Below are positions 22,837-34,843 of a stretch of DNA of 64,000 nucleotides, in pieces. The stretch spans positions 18,681,924-18,745,923 of the forward strand of contig NC_034012.1 of assembly GCF_000346465.2 (NCBI RefSeq), given 5' to 3'. The DNA is from Prunus persica. Its lineage: Eukaryota > Streptophyta > Magnoliopsida > Rosales > Rosaceae. The notes under the pieces were generated by a model. That model saw only the letters and a program-made list of their open reading frames with translations. It made no database searches and was not told where the DNA came from. The position numbers were made by a program, and so were the translations under genes. Numbering within the stretch: the stretch's first letter is position 1; each line of letters begins with the position of its first letter.

Positions 22837-24834
22837 TGTTGGAATGGTGTTGTGTAGAGATTTCTAAAAACTCTAAACAAAACTTTGAGAGTATAAATTA
22901 CCTAACAAGCCATATCTAATATGAACTCAAAGTATGAGCGGAAGCATTAAATAAACTAGGGATTCATGCAAGTCTCATTTGGTCCCAATCTTTATAAGCC
23001 TATGAAAGTGTGCACTAAAGACTCTCTAAATCCTATTTAAGAGAAAGATGAGATGTTCATAACCTTGGAGCGAATCTTGAAACCAAGAATGGTGTTCAAG
23101 TAGAGGGAGTGGTCCCTTTGTTGTCGGCTCTCCTTTTGATGTTGATTCTCCACCTTGTAGCTTTCCAAATATGTACAAAGATATGCACCTCCCCAAACCT
23201 CTTCACCAAGGATTGAATGAGATGAGAGAATGAGTAGATAACAAGTGAAGAGTGGTGCTAGCACCCTCACTTGATGTGATAGGTTGAAGGGGTTAGAGAG
23301 GGAGAGCTTGATGTTTTCTCTCTTCCAATTTCACTAACTCGAAAATCCTATGATGATAGGATTTCATAGCTACACACTTATAGGATAAAAAATGTCATAA
23401 GAGTGACAAAAATGTCCCCAAACCCTAGTGTAGCCATGTCATCTTTTGCTATCTTGGTCCAACACATTAACCCTATAATGTGTCACATATGTGCCTAAGT
23501 CCATATGGTCAAATCCCTTTTGAATTTCCAAGTCGTATGAGACCTTTAATTAAAGTTTCATAACTTTAATTGAATAATTAAATTAATCTAATCAATTTAA
23601 TTACTCTAGTGACTTGACTAATTCAATCCCTCACTTGTCTAACGAGTGTTGGTCCCAATCATCCTTAGTTGACCGTGTCAAGTGTCGGGTCAACCGTTTT
23701 GACCTTTGATCTTTGACTTTTGACTTTGACCTTTGACTTTTACATTGACTTTGACCAAGTCACAAAATCATTCATTCTCTTTATAATTTCCCAATCGATT
23801 CATTTTCGGTGTGCGATTTTATAGGTTCTAATTAGCGAGGCAGTGGGTATGAATGATTCACTCTGAATCAAGTGTGAATTGTATTCCTCCATACAATTCT
23901 CCCTATTGTGAAGGTTAATTATAATTAGTCCTTACAGGGCTTCCACAAGCCATGAGTGACACCTAGCAGTATGTCATGGCTACCCAAACTAAAAATAATT
24001 CATTTAGAGAACCTAGTCAGTTTGTGATTACAATGCAATTTGATCCTTCTCTAATTCAATACTGTCATATTCTTGAGATATGGTAAACTTGTGTCAAAAT
24101 CCCTAATATGTCATCTCTAGATTATATGATTCAATTTGATGAAATTGCAAATGTTCTTGTTTTAGTTTCCATCCAATACTTTGGCCAAAGATTCATGAAT
24201 CATATCTTTAGAGTATTCTCTCTTCTTACTAAGAGCAGAGATTCCTTATTGTACATTCACCTGTCTCTACATACACGCTGAGAATCCTGAGGAACACCTT
24301 TAAGTCACATCATTTTGATACGACCGTATAGTGCTCTCAAAGAGAAACAACATATACACAAGACAATTGTGATGTCTCAGGTCTAAGGATTAATTTGCAT
24401 TATCACAACTTAGAATTCTTTGTTTGATACTTGTGAGTAAGACTTCCATACAAGAATTCTAGAGTTGATCGTGTTCAGTGGACTCCATCCTCTATAGAGC
24501 GCCTACACATCTGTCTCAGTGTCTCTACACGAATGACTGGAGACTAGTCATCCTCCCAATTGAGCAGACATAATGTGTACCAGTCTTTGCAGGTCACCAT
24601 TGTCCAATTGGTGATCCTATGACCAGGAATATTTTAGGATACGATATTTATATGTATGGAAAGGTCTCGTGCATCTAACTTCTTTAAACCACTTTCCATT
24701 TATATCTTAATCCATGGACTTGTTACTTTGTGTACGTTATGTATCTAAAGCAACGTTCTTGCCCCTTTGATTATTATATATTATTTCCTTAGAATTATCC
24801 ATTTTATATTAGCTTCCAGGGCACAGATCTAACA
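22837..24834. mobile_element. Solo LTR-like insertion (about 2 kb) in the LINE RT
   Basis: It starts TGTTGGAATGG exactly where the RT reading stops and ends CAGATCTAACA where the RT resumes, so its borders are set by the host gene. TG/CA ends fit an LTR. The flanking 5-mers (aatat and aagca) do not match, so no target duplication can be shown. No coding domain is present. It contains a dense cluster of TTGAC motifs (23668-23756). Confidence 0.65.
23668..23756 (+). promoter_or_regulatory. W-box cluster in an LTR
   Basis: TTGACC or TTGACT occurs eight times, at about 23668, 23699, 23713, 23720, 23726, 23733, 23745 and 23751; seven of these lie in 58 bases. This is the core of the W-box bound by WRKY factors. 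That it confers stress- or defence-responsive LTR transcription is inference. Confidence 0.5.
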
Positions 24835-25040
24835 AAGCAAACTCTACAAATTCTCACGACTTTCATGGATGAGTATGGTTTGAATTCTAGGTAGTTTATT
24901 AGCAAGGCAAAGTCCCGTGTTTATCTTGGAAAGGCTGTTGTCCCATATAGCTCTCTCATTCTTTCTTGGTTAGGGATTTCCCGGGGGGAGTTCCTTTCAC
25001 TTATTTGGGTGTGCCTCTCAATCATGGGTGTCAAAAACGC

Positions 25041-25064
25041 TTTTTTTTTTTTTTTTTTTTTTTT
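25041..25064. repeat. Poly-T run (24 T) inside LINE RT
   Basis: The run lies between the RT motifs YLGVPL-like and QPLVDK and would encode consecutive Phe. It probably arose by slippage in the dead element. Confidence 0.8.
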
Positions 25065-27017
25065 CCAACCTTTAGTTGATAAGATGTGGCAGCTTATGTC
25101 ACATTGGAATGGCCGCTCGTTATCTATGGAGAGGCGTCTCACTCTCGTTAAATCAGTGGTAATTAGTTTGCTATCTCACAGTTTTTCAGTTTGTGCTTGG
25201 CCTGCTTTTATTCTCGTATAAGTACGTTCTTGGGCTTGTAACTTTATTTGGACTGGTTGTGAGGATTCTCGTGGGTTTTCAACAGTTGCATGGAAAAATA
25301 TTGTGTTCCTTACTATGAAGGGGGTCTTGATCTTCACAACTTTGCCTCCTTAAATAAGGCTTTTCTCCTAAATAATTTGACTACTTCTTCTATGGTTGCA
25401 ATTTTTTTCCGAAGTCAGATTTTTTAACAGCTTGGGACTGCCTTGTTCGTGCTATAAGTGTTCATCGATCTTGCCTGGTTTGGGTCCACTTTGTCTCTCA
25501 CTCACTTTGGACTATTGGTAATGGTGAACATGTTTCTTTTTGGCATGAAATTTGGTTAACTAAGCCCATTGTGGATGCTTTAGGTATTCATGTGTATATG
25601 TAAGTTCTTGAAAGCTAAAGTCTCAGATTTCATTTTGAATGGTCGTTGGTGTTAGCCTACTTCTCTTCATAATTAGATGCAACCCATTTGGAATCAAGTG
25701 ATTGCTATTACATTACCTGCGAGAGCTGGAGTAGAGGACCAAATTTGGACTGATGAATCTGATGGTCATCTCACATCAACTCGGGCTTATGATTTTAAGC
25801 GTAACAAACAACCTCTTGTTACTTGGGACCACTGGGTTTGGCGTTCTTGTTATTGCCCTCGTAATTCTTTTCTTTTATGGAAGTATTTGCATAGTAAACT
25901 TGTCACTGACTCTCTTTTGCGTCTATATGCTCTTTATGTCACTCTGAGGTTGAAATGCTTTCTCATCTCTTTTTTGGTTGTACTTTTTCTCGTCAAATTT
26001 GATTAGCTTGTTTGAGTTGGTTTAAGGTGGGGATTCTTTTTTATTTCACCCTTTGTTTCTTTTCCCCTTCATCATGGTTTTGGCTCCCAAGTTCAAATTT
26101 TATGGTGGGGGATGGTCAGAGCTGGTTGCTATTCTATTTGGGCGGCTCGTAATGTGGTTTAACGAGCTCTCCCTCCCAGTTTCCTCTATTGTTCATGCAA
26201 ATAAGTTACAGTTGGTTGAGATTGATTCTCTTAGCACAAAAACTACACGCAAATATGTGTCTGATCTTTGTATTCTTTGAGCTATTGGGGTTCAAGGGTG
26301 TTGAGGATTTGGCTTCCTCCTTCAATTTCTTAGATTAAGGTCAACACTGTTGGTGCTGCTCGTTGTAGTCCTGGTTTAGTTGGTCTTGAAGGTATTTTTT
26401 GAGATCATTTTGGCAATTGTTTATGTTGTTTTGCCTCTTTTCCTGGACCTGCTTCTTCTTTGGAGGCAAAGTTGCATGCCCTTATCAATGCTATGGATTT
26501 AGTTGGGGAAAGAGGTTGGAATTACTTGTGGATTGAATGTGACTCTTCTCTAGCTATTCTTTTTCTTTGTTCTTCGGATCGTCGAATACCGTAGCGTTTG
26601 AGCTTTCGTTGATTTAACTATCTTGCTTTGCTCTCCCGAATGTATGTTCGTGTCACTCATATTTTCTGGGAAGGTAATCAGATTGCTAATTGTTTGGCTA
26701 ATTTCGGTGTGGATCATTCTGGGACATTTTATTGGGACTCTTGTCCCCCTTGTGCGACTTTTGCTTTTTTTTTTTTTTTTTCATAACCTTTCTTCTCGAC
26801 CTAATTATAGGTTTTGCTAGTTTGGTTAGTTTCTTATCTATTGGTGCTTGGGCATACTATATTTCTTTGCGGGGTTTTGGCTCTTCGTCGGTGGATGCTT
26901 GCATCCTGTGACCTTCAGTTAGGAGCTAATCTTGCATAATCCTTTATTATTATTATTATTTTAAAAGGTATGTTTTTTTGTTGCTTTTCTATTTAATGCA
27001 ATATAATCTAATTTGTT

Positions 27018-27544
27018 AATGAAATATGTGTGCAACTACTCTTTAATTTGTGATTGACAATTTTTTTTCCTATTAAACACATATTGCTTATTGGAGGTAG
27101 TAAGGGACCTTATGGGGGCATAAGGAGCTTCTTTTTGTACCAAACATACTAATATTTAACTTTATCAAATTAAAACATTAAATTTTTATGAATTTGATTT
27201 TTGATTATTACATGTTCATTGACGGTGACTTTTAGTTATAAAAAATTGTTTTACAACATTAAGTTATAGAAATTTTTTTTTTTATAGTATTTTCGTATTA
27301 GATTATGTGAGGCCCCAATTTAAGTTCACACATGGCCCTCAAAATCTCAGAAATTGCCCAGTCTCATATCAACACAGTTAATCTGTTGCAATGTAATTCT
27401 ATGGCTGTTCCATGTAAGAGTACACCTCTCAATTCCAAGACCCAACTTTCTTCCTTAGATAGTGATCTACTATGACTATCAGGCCCCACTGAGCACTGTC
27501 ACCTCGTTGGTTCTCTTAAGTATCTGACAACACTTACCCCACAG
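27018..27544. other. No gene seen
   Basis: AT-rich sequence with T runs; no convincing frame. Confidence 0.35.
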
Positions 27545-27800
27545 ACATTGCCTTTGGGGTTCATCATGTCGCACAATTCATGAGTGTGCCTCGCACTTCT
27601 AACCTCGCTGCTGCTAAGCGTATTTTGAGCTATCATTTCTCAATCCCCTTCTGGTCCTCTTGCACTTCATGCCTAGGCATTCTACTTCATGTTATTGTAT
27701 TTTTCTTGGTATGAATCTAATCCATTGGAGTGCAAAGAAACAACCATTTGCTTCTCGTTCTAGCGCTGAGTCTGAATACCATTCTCAAACTTTACACTCA
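27545..27800 (+). pseudogene. Copia RNase H fragment
   Basis: Broken frames read FGVHHVAQFMSVPRTSNLAA and, further on, YCIFLGMNLIHWSAKKQPFA then SRSSAESEYHSQT, the end of a Copia polyprotein. A gap and frame changes separate the parts. No LTR is recognised next to it. Confidence 0.8.
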
Positions 27801-30322
27801 ATGTTTGTCAAAAACAAAAAACTTTATACTCAATGCGCTAGACTTGCAGCCTTATAATGATACTGTAATTCATCACTATCAATCCTTTTTGTTTTTTTGT
27901 AGACACCTAGTTGCTACATTTGGTTGAACTTAGGTTGTTTATGTACAATATGTTTTTACGAGCAATGGATGCCTAATTGACAACTTAATTGATTAATTAT
28001 TATGTAACATTGACAACACTACTGATGTACCTAAGTTTTATTTTCTTCTCTGATTTTTTTATTTTCCTTTGCAGATTTTGATTGCAATATAGTTTTGACG
28101 TAATGATGTGAAAGGAATAGTTAGGATGTGTAATCTGGCTTTCGATATATGTAATGTGGTTTTTACCAAAGCCTACACCTAAAACATGTACAAAATCCAC
28201 AGCTCAGAATTTCATCCAACAATTACTGCGACTGTTGTTCTAGTTTTTCGCTATAACAATGTGTTTGTTTTGTTTCAACCTGAAGCAGTGGAAAACAAGA
28301 GCTTCACCTGCTTCAAACCCGACAAAACATCACCTATCTTGGGATTATTCTTACCCCCCTCAACTCTCCAGCTACTATCAATGCACCACTTTGCAATTTC
28401 ACCAAGCTTTACAAAACCCATTTTGCATGTTTCATGGGGGATGGTCAACCTACGGTCAACGCACTCCTGACTGCCAAGGAGCTCATTTATCTCTTCTAGC
28501 CTCCTAGAATTTTTATATGTTTCTCTGTCCACCAGAGGCTCACCTCTTAGAAGCTCAACTAACAGTAGCCCAAAGCTCCATATGTCTTCAGCCATTTCTG
28601 ATAGTTGCTCAGGATTAGCTCTGTTGCTGCTGCTGCTGCAATAGTTTGCAGCCCCAAAACCTCCTAATTTTGCGTTGTAGAATTCATCAAGAAATATGTT
28701 TTCAGATGTTATGTTTCCATGACATACTGGTGGCTTCAAGTACATATGCAACATTTGAATAGCAGAGCAGATTTGTAAAGCTATTGCTATTCACTTATCC
28801 AAGTCCAGTGTTTCTCCTCTTTCCCTCAAGTTCAAGCTCAAGTCTCCCCTACCCATGTACTCAAACACAAAATAGTGTCTTCCAAGTCCGTCTTGAGAAT
28901 GCCCCAGAAATGAAATAATGTTTGGATGAGAAGAGGATTTGGCCATAATCTCTTGTTGAAGTTCTGTTTCAGCAGCTATAACTCTTAGAGATTTAATTGC
29001 TACCAGACCTCCATCAGTCGAAACTGCTCTATAAACCACAGCAGAAGGCCCCTCTCCAATTCGGTTTTCCACCCTAATAGCGTCTGTGCTCATTAGTGTA
29101 AGTCTCTCGTCTGAATCCATTGCGTTTTTGAGCTCTAGTTTCTTTCTAACTACAGCTAATGCCACAGCAAGAAGAGAAACACTAGCTGCTATAAGTGCTA
29201 AGACAACAATAAGGATGACAACGAAGACCTTGTCATGATTCACAGGATGAGCGATGTAAGAGTTAGCTGACCAGCCTTCTCCTTGATCAGTCTGAGTGGT
29301 GAATGCAATAATAACCTCACCACTCAAGTTCAATTGTGGGAGATCAGAGCCTGTAAACAACCCGGAAAAGTTTGCTATCTGCTGCATTGTGCCATTATAA
29401 ATCGCAAGAAAATCCAAACCTTTAGAGATGTTTATATGAGTGAAGGTTATAAAGACAGGAGTTCCAGGTTTTCCATGGAGAACCCATTGGCATTTCAGTC
29501 CCTCTACATAGGGAAAGCTAGTAGATGCCACGTAGCCGATATTTCCATCATGTTTGTATAAATTTTCCTTTCCATAGCAAAGTCCTAGCATTGTGCAGGA
29601 AACTATTAAAAACAACTTCTAAGCATTATATATAGTTAAAACAGTCATATTAGCTTGGGATTTTACCTGCAGAATAACTGAGCTCCCATCCTCTTGACTC
29701 AAAAGAAACTTGGTCACCAGTTCTGAACTCAATGTAAACTTTTGAGCTCATCAACTTGAAATTCTTCTCATATCTTCCATTGTTTGATTTCAACGTAGAA
29801 CACTCTGCAGATTTTGATTTTGACCTGCAAATTAGCAGGTGATCATCACTATCTGCTGCAACTGAAAGGTAGTTGATGGTGAATCGGATAAACTTTGCTG
29901 TTGGGTAGTGGATTGCCCAACGACATTTTTGGTTTGGGGGATATGGCTGCAAACCATTGGAGCGGTTTACTATAATTCCTCCCCTCAAGTATCCTTTTGG
30001 CTCCCTTAAGATAACCATTGCATTAGTTTCATAGGTTTCTGGAAGGAAAAAGAAGGGGAAAACAAACTTGATTATGTTAAAGACAAAAAAGAAAAGAAAA
30101 ACACCGGAAGAAAGGCTCTCGTTAATTTGCCAAAAGAGGAGGAGAAAATCAACAAGAACCTTTCAAAACTTTGCAACACGTATATGAAGATATTTTATGG
30201 TTGACTGTTATCATATTCTTTACTAATGAACAGAGAAAAAGAGGGTCATGCATATTGCAGAAGAAGAAGGCATTTAGCTTTCTACTTCCCTGTTTGATTC
30301 TTATAATATACCTGAGAGTTTC

Positions 30323-30675
30323 TGTTAAAGTATAAGTGTTTTTAGCTGAGTGTGTATTGTTTAATTGTGAACCATTGGATCACAGTCCAATGGACAGCTG
30401 AGATGTATTCTTAGTTTTAGTAGAATTGTGCCAAGTGTAGCTATCTCATAGGATAGTTTAATCAATGGTTAGATTGAATGATGTAAGAGGAATATTCTAT
30501 TCCTAATGGATATTTTTGCTCTGCACAGCTTGTGCATGACTAAGTAAGAGATAACAGACTCATTTTTGATCTTCTTCTTCTCCAAGTTTTCTCTCTGTGT
30601 TTTCTCTTCCTACATGAGCTCCATCTACCAATAATCCAAAACCTAAAAACAGATCATAGTCTGTGAATTCTAACA
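30323..30675 (+). repeat. Copia 5' LTR
   Basis: 353 bp, TG...CA. No textbook TATA box stands out; gataacag-rich text and a CT-rich leader (tcttcttcttctccaag) occupy its second half. Confidence 0.95.
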
Positions 30676-30684
30676 TGGTATCAG
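30676..30684 (+). other. Copia primer-binding site
   Basis: tggtatcag, complementary to the 3' end of initiator tRNA-Met, directly follows the LTR. Confidence 0.9.
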
Positions 30685-30763
30685 CTGCCTGGTTGGTTAT
30701 TTAGCTGGGCGTTTGAATCTGTGAAGGAAGTAAGCTGCGATTTCTTGGAGATCTGTGTCTAAC

Positions 30764-33700
30764 ATGGCAGGATCTGGAGGTGGTGAGCTGCGAGCTCCGA
30801 TCTTCAATGATGAGAACTATGAGTTCTGGAGCATAAGGATGAAAACCATTTTCAAATCTCATGGGCTTTGGGAATTGGTTGAGAAAGGAATAGGAAGCTC
30901 AGATTCGAAGGGAGATGATGAATCTGATGCAAAGCAGAAGGAAAAAGAGGAATTGAGTGGTGCTGGGAAGATGGCTCTAGCTGAGATCCTGATGAAAGAT
31001 GCTAAGGCCTTGGGGTTGATTCAAGGAGCTGTATCTGAAGGGATCTTCCCTAGGATTTCTCATGAAGAATCATCTCATGGAGCTTGGAACATTCTGAAGG
31101 AATTTCATGGTGATAAGCAGGTAAGGAGTGTAAAATTACAGAGTCTTCGTAGAGAATTTGAATATACTAGAATGAGAGAGGATGAATCTCTATCTGCTTA
31201 TCTTACTAAGTTGTTTGATCTGATAAATCAAATGAGAGGTTATGGAGAAGAGTTATCTAGAGAAAGAGTTGTGCAGAAAATGTTAATTAGTCTGCTGCCT
31301 GTGTATGATCCAATCTGTTCTGTAATTGAACATTCAAGGGATCTAGATGTAATTGAGGTTCAAGAGGTGGTAGCCTCATTGAAGAGCTTTGCTCAAAGAT
31401 TGGAAAGACATCATGAGAACAAGACTGAGAAGGCCTTTGCTAGCTTGAGTGTAGATACCAAATCAGCTAAGGCCACTGGAAATCAGAATTCCAAGCAGCA
31501 GAAGAATTGGAAAGACAAGGAGAAGAAGTGGGATAATAAATCTACTGATGGAACTAAAACTCCTTGCAAACATTGTGGGAAATTGCATTATGGAGAATGT
31601 AGATTCAAGGGCAAACCGAAGTGCTATAACTGTGACAAGCTTGGTCACATTGCCAAAGACTGCTATAGCAAGAAACCTGTGGAGCAGCAGCAGCTTCAGT
31701 TTGCTACTCAGGTTATCTCTACACCAACCATGTTCTATGCTAACAATGCAACTGAGAAAAGGTCCATGGAAGAGGTATGGTACTTGGACAGTGGGTGTAG
31801 TAACCACATGACTGGCAGAGAAGATGTTTTGATTGATATTGATAGGAATGTAACTGCTAAAGTTGCAATGGGGACAGGACAGTTGGTTGATGTCATTGGA
31901 AAAGGAAGCTTGATGGTTGAAACTAAAATGGGAGGGAAATATATCAAGGAGGTGCTGCTGGTATCTGGTCTCAAAGAGAACCTACTCAGTGTTGGACAAA
32001 TGATGGAGCATGGATATTTTCTTATCTTTGGAGATAACAAGGCAGAAGTCTATGATGATAGCTCTCTCTCAAATCTGGTGGCTAGAGTGCATATGAAAGG
32101 AAATAGAAGTTTTCCTTTGAAACTTCAAACAGACTTGCATGTTGCTCTAACTGCAAGCATTAGCCAATCAACATTGCTTTGGCATAGGAGAATGGGGCAC
32201 TTAAACTTGCAGAGTTTGAAACTGCTGCAGAATGAAGACATGGTGTTTGGTCTGCCAGAAATAAAAAATACAAATGCAGTGTGTGAAGGCTGCACTTTTG
32301 GAAAACACTGCAGGAAGGCATTTCCAAAAGAAGCAACCAGCAGAGCTACATCTCCACTGGAATTGGTACACACTGATGTGTGTGGTCCAATGCAAACTGT
32401 TACCAAAGCAGGAAACAGGTATTTCCTTACCTTTATAGATGACTGTACAAGAATGTGCTGGATCTATTTCTTGAGATGCAAATCTGAGGTATTCACAGTG
32501 TTTAAGAGGTTTAGAGCCACTGTTGAATTGCAAAGTGGATATAAGGTGAAGAAACTAAGAAGTGATAGGGGAGGAGAGTACACCTCTAATGAGTTCAATA
32601 AATTCTGTGATGAAATGGGAATGGAGAGGCAGCTTACTGTGGCATACTCACCACAGCAGAATGGTGTGGCTGAGAGGAAAAACAGAACCATAGTGGAGAT
32701 GGCCAAGTGTATGATGATTGAGAAGGGCATGCCACTTGAGTTTTGGGCAGAAACTGTTAATACTGCAGTGTATGTTCTAAACCGAAGTCCAACTAAAGCT
32801 CTGGACAAGAAAACACCATTTGAAGCCTATAGTGGGAGAAAGCCAGGACTTAAACACTTAAGAGTGTTTGGATCTTTGTGCTATGCACATGTTCCAAATC
32901 CACAGAGGCAGAAACTGGATTCAGCAAGCAACAGATGTGTGTTTCTAGGATATGGCAGCTGTGAGAAAGGGTATAGACTGTATAACATTGCCACTGAAAA
33001 GGTGATTATCTCAAGGGATGTGGTATTTAATGAAGAAGCTAGCTGGGATTGGAATGCACAAAAAGAATGCAGTGTTTCAGTGCCATTTACTGAAGTTGTG
33101 TCTGAAAAGGAGAAAGGGAGCAATGACACAGTTGTGAAACAAGCAGAACATTCAGTTGAGAATGAGCTGCTAACAGAAGACAATGAAGAAAGATCTGTGG
33201 TGGACACAGGTACACAAGATATTGACCACACTCCATTGAGATACAAAAGTCTTACAAAGATCTATGAAAGATGCAACATCTGTATCATTGAACCAGAAAC
33301 CTTTGAAGAAGCTGTCAAGGATGCAGCATGGCAAAAGGCAATGGAAGCTGAACTTGAGATGATTGAGAAGAATGAAACTTGGGATTTGGTAAAAAGACCA
33401 TCTGATAAACTTATAGTTGGAGTCAAATGGATCTTTAAAGTCAAGCTAAATCCGGATGGATCTGTTCAGAAAAACAAAGCAAGGCTAGTAGCTAAAGGCT
33501 ACACTCAAAAGCCAGGAATTGATTTCAATGAGACATTTGCACCTGTTGCTCGGCTTGACACAGTTAGAACACTGATAGCTCTGGCTGCTCAGAAAAGGTG
33601 GAAGCTGTTTCAGCTTGATGTAAAGTCAGCCTTCTTAAATGGAGTTCTACAAGAGGAGGTGTATGTGGATCAACCTCCAGGATTTGTGGTTCAAGGCAAG

Positions 33701-34843
33701 GAAGACAGAGTTTATAGACTCAAGAAGGCTCTTTATGGCCTTAAACAAGCTCCAAGAGCTTGGTATGAAGAAATTAATTCATATTTTACAGCTGCAGGAT
33801 TTCAGAGGAGTCCTAGTGAGGCTACATTATATGTGAAAGCTGCAGAAAGTGGAATCCTAATTGTTTCACTATATGTAGATGATATCATCTACACAGGAAG
33901 TTCTGAAGAATTGGTAATGAACTTTAAAACTGAAATGATGAAAAGATGTGAAATGACTGATCTGGGATTGTTGCACCATTTTCTGGGATTGGGTGTGATA
34001 CAAGCTGAGTCCTACATCTTCTTGCATCAGAAAAAATATGCAAGAACATTGTTGGACAAGTTTGGTCTCAAAGACTGTAAAGCAGTGTCAACTCCACTAG
34101 CTATGAATGAGAAATTATCCAAGGAGGATGGAAGTGAACTGGCTGATGAAAAGGTGTACAGACAGATAGTTGGAAGCTTGCTATATCTGACAGCAACAAG
34201 GCCAGATGTCATGTTTGCTGCAAGTCTTTTGGCTAGATATATGCATGGACCTACAAAGAAACACATGGGAACTGCCAAGAGAGTACTTAGATACATTCAA
34301 GGTACTCTAGACTATGGCATATTATATGAGAAAGGAAAAGAGGCAATGCTGGTTGGATATTGTGACAGTGATTGGTCAGGTTGTGAAGATGATATGAGAA
34401 GTACTTCTGGCTATGCTTTTCATCTTGGATCAGGTGTTTTCTCTTGGGCATCAGTTAAGCAGAGCAGTGTAGCACTATCTACTGCAGAGGCAGAATATGT
34501 TAGTGCAACTGAAGCTACAGCTCATGCTGTCTGGTTAAGATTTGTTCTATCTGATTTTGGTGAGGAACAAGTTGAGGCTACTCCAATCCTATGTGACAAT
34601 ACTTCAGCAATTGCAATAACAAAGAATCCTGTGCATCATCACAGGACAAGACATATAAGTAGAAGATTTCATTTCATTCGTGATGCTTTGCAGAATGGTG
34701 AGATTGATCTGCTATACTGCAGAACTGGAGAGCAGAATGCAGATATTTTTACTAAGGCATTGGCAAGGGATCGGTTTGAATATCTAAGGGGCAAGCTTGG
34801 AGTCATCTCAGCTAAACACTTAGAAGGGAGTGTTAAAGTATAA
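30764..34843 (+). CDS. Copia gag-pol polyprotein
   Basis: One uninterrupted frame of 1359 residues from ATG 30764 (MAGSGGGELR) to a stop 13 bases into the 3' LTR. In order: gag with a CCHC knuckle (CYNCDKLGHIAKDC); protease with WYLDSGCSNHMTG; integrase with its zinc-binding HRRMGHLN...CEGCTFGK and catalytic core (HTDVCGP, then SPQQNGVAERKNRT); reverse transcriptase with KARLVAKGYTQKPGIDFNET, QLDVKSAFLNG and the YVDDIIYTG box; RNase H with STAEAEYVSATEATAHAVWL and DNTSAIAITKNPVHHHRTRH. Domain order protease-integrase-RT-RNase H defines Copia (Ty1). No stop or frameshift is present, and the LTRs look identical, so it may still be competent. Confidence 0.97.
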   Translation: MAGSGGGELRAPIFNDENYEFWSIRMKTIFKSHGLWELVEKGIGSSDSKGDDESDAKQKEKEELSGAGKMALAEILMKDAKALGLIQGAVSEGIFPRISHEESSHGAWNILKEFHGDKQVRSVKLQSLRREFEYTRMREDESLSAYLTKLFDLINQMRGYGEELSRERVVQKMLISLLPVYDPICSVIEHSRDLDVIEVQEVVASLKSFAQRLERHHENKTEKAFASLSVDTKSAKATGNQNSKQQKNWKDKEKKWDNKSTDGTKTPCKHCGKLHYGECRFKGKPKCYNCDKLGHIAKDCYSKKPVEQQQLQFATQVISTPTMFYANNATEKRSMEEVWYLDSGCSNHMTGREDVLIDIDRNVTAKVAMGTGQLVDVIGKGSLMVETKMGGKYIKEVLLVSGLKENLLSVGQMMEHGYFLIFGDNKAEVYDDSSLSNLVARVHMKGNRSFPLKLQTDLHVALTASISQSTLLWHRRMGHLNLQSLKLLQNEDMVFGLPEIKNTNAVCEGCTFGKHCRKAFPKEATSRATSPLELVHTDVCGPMQTVTKAGNRYFLTFIDDCTRMCWIYFLRCKSEVFTVFKRFRATVELQSGYKVKKLRSDRGGEYTSNEFNKFCDEMGMERQLTVAYSPQQNGVAERKNRTIVEMAKCMMIEKGMPLEFWAETVNTAVYVLNRSPTKALDKKTPFEAYSGRKPGLKHLRVFGSLCYAHVPNPQRQKLDSASNRCVFLGYGSCEKGYRLYNIATEKVIISRDVVFNEEASWDWNAQKECSVSVPFTEVVSEKEKGSNDTVVKQAEHSVENELLTEDNEERSVVDTGTQDIDHTPLRYKSLTKIYERCNICIIEPETFEEAVKDAAWQKAMEAELEMIEKNETWDLVKRPSDKLIVGVKWIFKVKLNPDGSVQKNKARLVAKGYTQKPGIDFNETFAPVARLDTVRTLIALAAQKRWKLFQLDVKSAFLNGVLQEEVYVDQPPGFVVQGKEDRVYRLKKALYGLKQAPRAWYEEINSYFTAAGFQRSPSEATLYVKAAESGILIVSLYVDDIIYTGSSEELVMNFKTEMMKRCEMTDLGLLHHFLGLGVIQAESYIFLHQKKYARTLLDKFGLKDCKAVSTPLAMNEKLSKEDGSELADEKVYRQIVGSLLYLTATRPDVMFAASLLARYMHGPTKKHMGTAKRVLRYIQGTLDYGILYEKGKEAMLVGYCDSDWSGCEDDMRSTSGYAFHLGSGVFSWASVKQSSVALSTAEAEYVSATEATAHAVWLRFVLSDFGEEQVEATPILCDNTSAIAITKNPVHHHRTRHISRRFHFIRDALQNGEIDLLYCRTGEQNADIFTKALARDRFEYLRGKLGVISAKHLEGSVKV

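Larger units (their letters stand above)
21088..26820 (+). pseudogene. LINE ORF2 remnant (endonuclease, RT, zf-RVT, RNase H)
   Basis: Endonuclease: HLILEDFNAVLGSHKK and GSLFTWTNGRGAS. Reverse transcriptase: ISPNQFSFLKGKHISYCILL, IKFDVAKAFDTLNW and GVRQGDLLSPILFYL. The catalytic YADD box has become LDADVI. After the inserted LTR the frame continues with FISKAKSRVYLG, then QPLVDKMWQLMSHWNGRSL and LVKSVVISLLSHSF; zf-RVT follows with TWDHWVWRSCYCPRNSF. RNase H: ASSLEAKLHALINAMDL and LWIECDSSLAILF. Stops and shifts are numerous. A run of 24 T (25041-25064) interrupts the thumb region. Confidence 0.85.
17253..27017 (+). mobile_element. Decayed LINE (L1-type) with three nested LTR insertions
   Basis: LINE pieces in order: an ORF1-like tail (17253-17647 and 19341-19713), endonuclease (21088-21400), linker (21420-21950), reverse transcriptase (22260-22836), the rest of the RT (24835-25230), zf-RVT (25677-26006) and RNase H (26340-26800). 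The gaps are filled by LTR sequences at 17648-19340, 19714-21087 and 22837-24834. Removing these brings matching LINE segments together. The 3' end lies near 26960-27017; a poly-A tail is not obvious. Many stops and shifts show it is dead. Confidence 0.75.
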
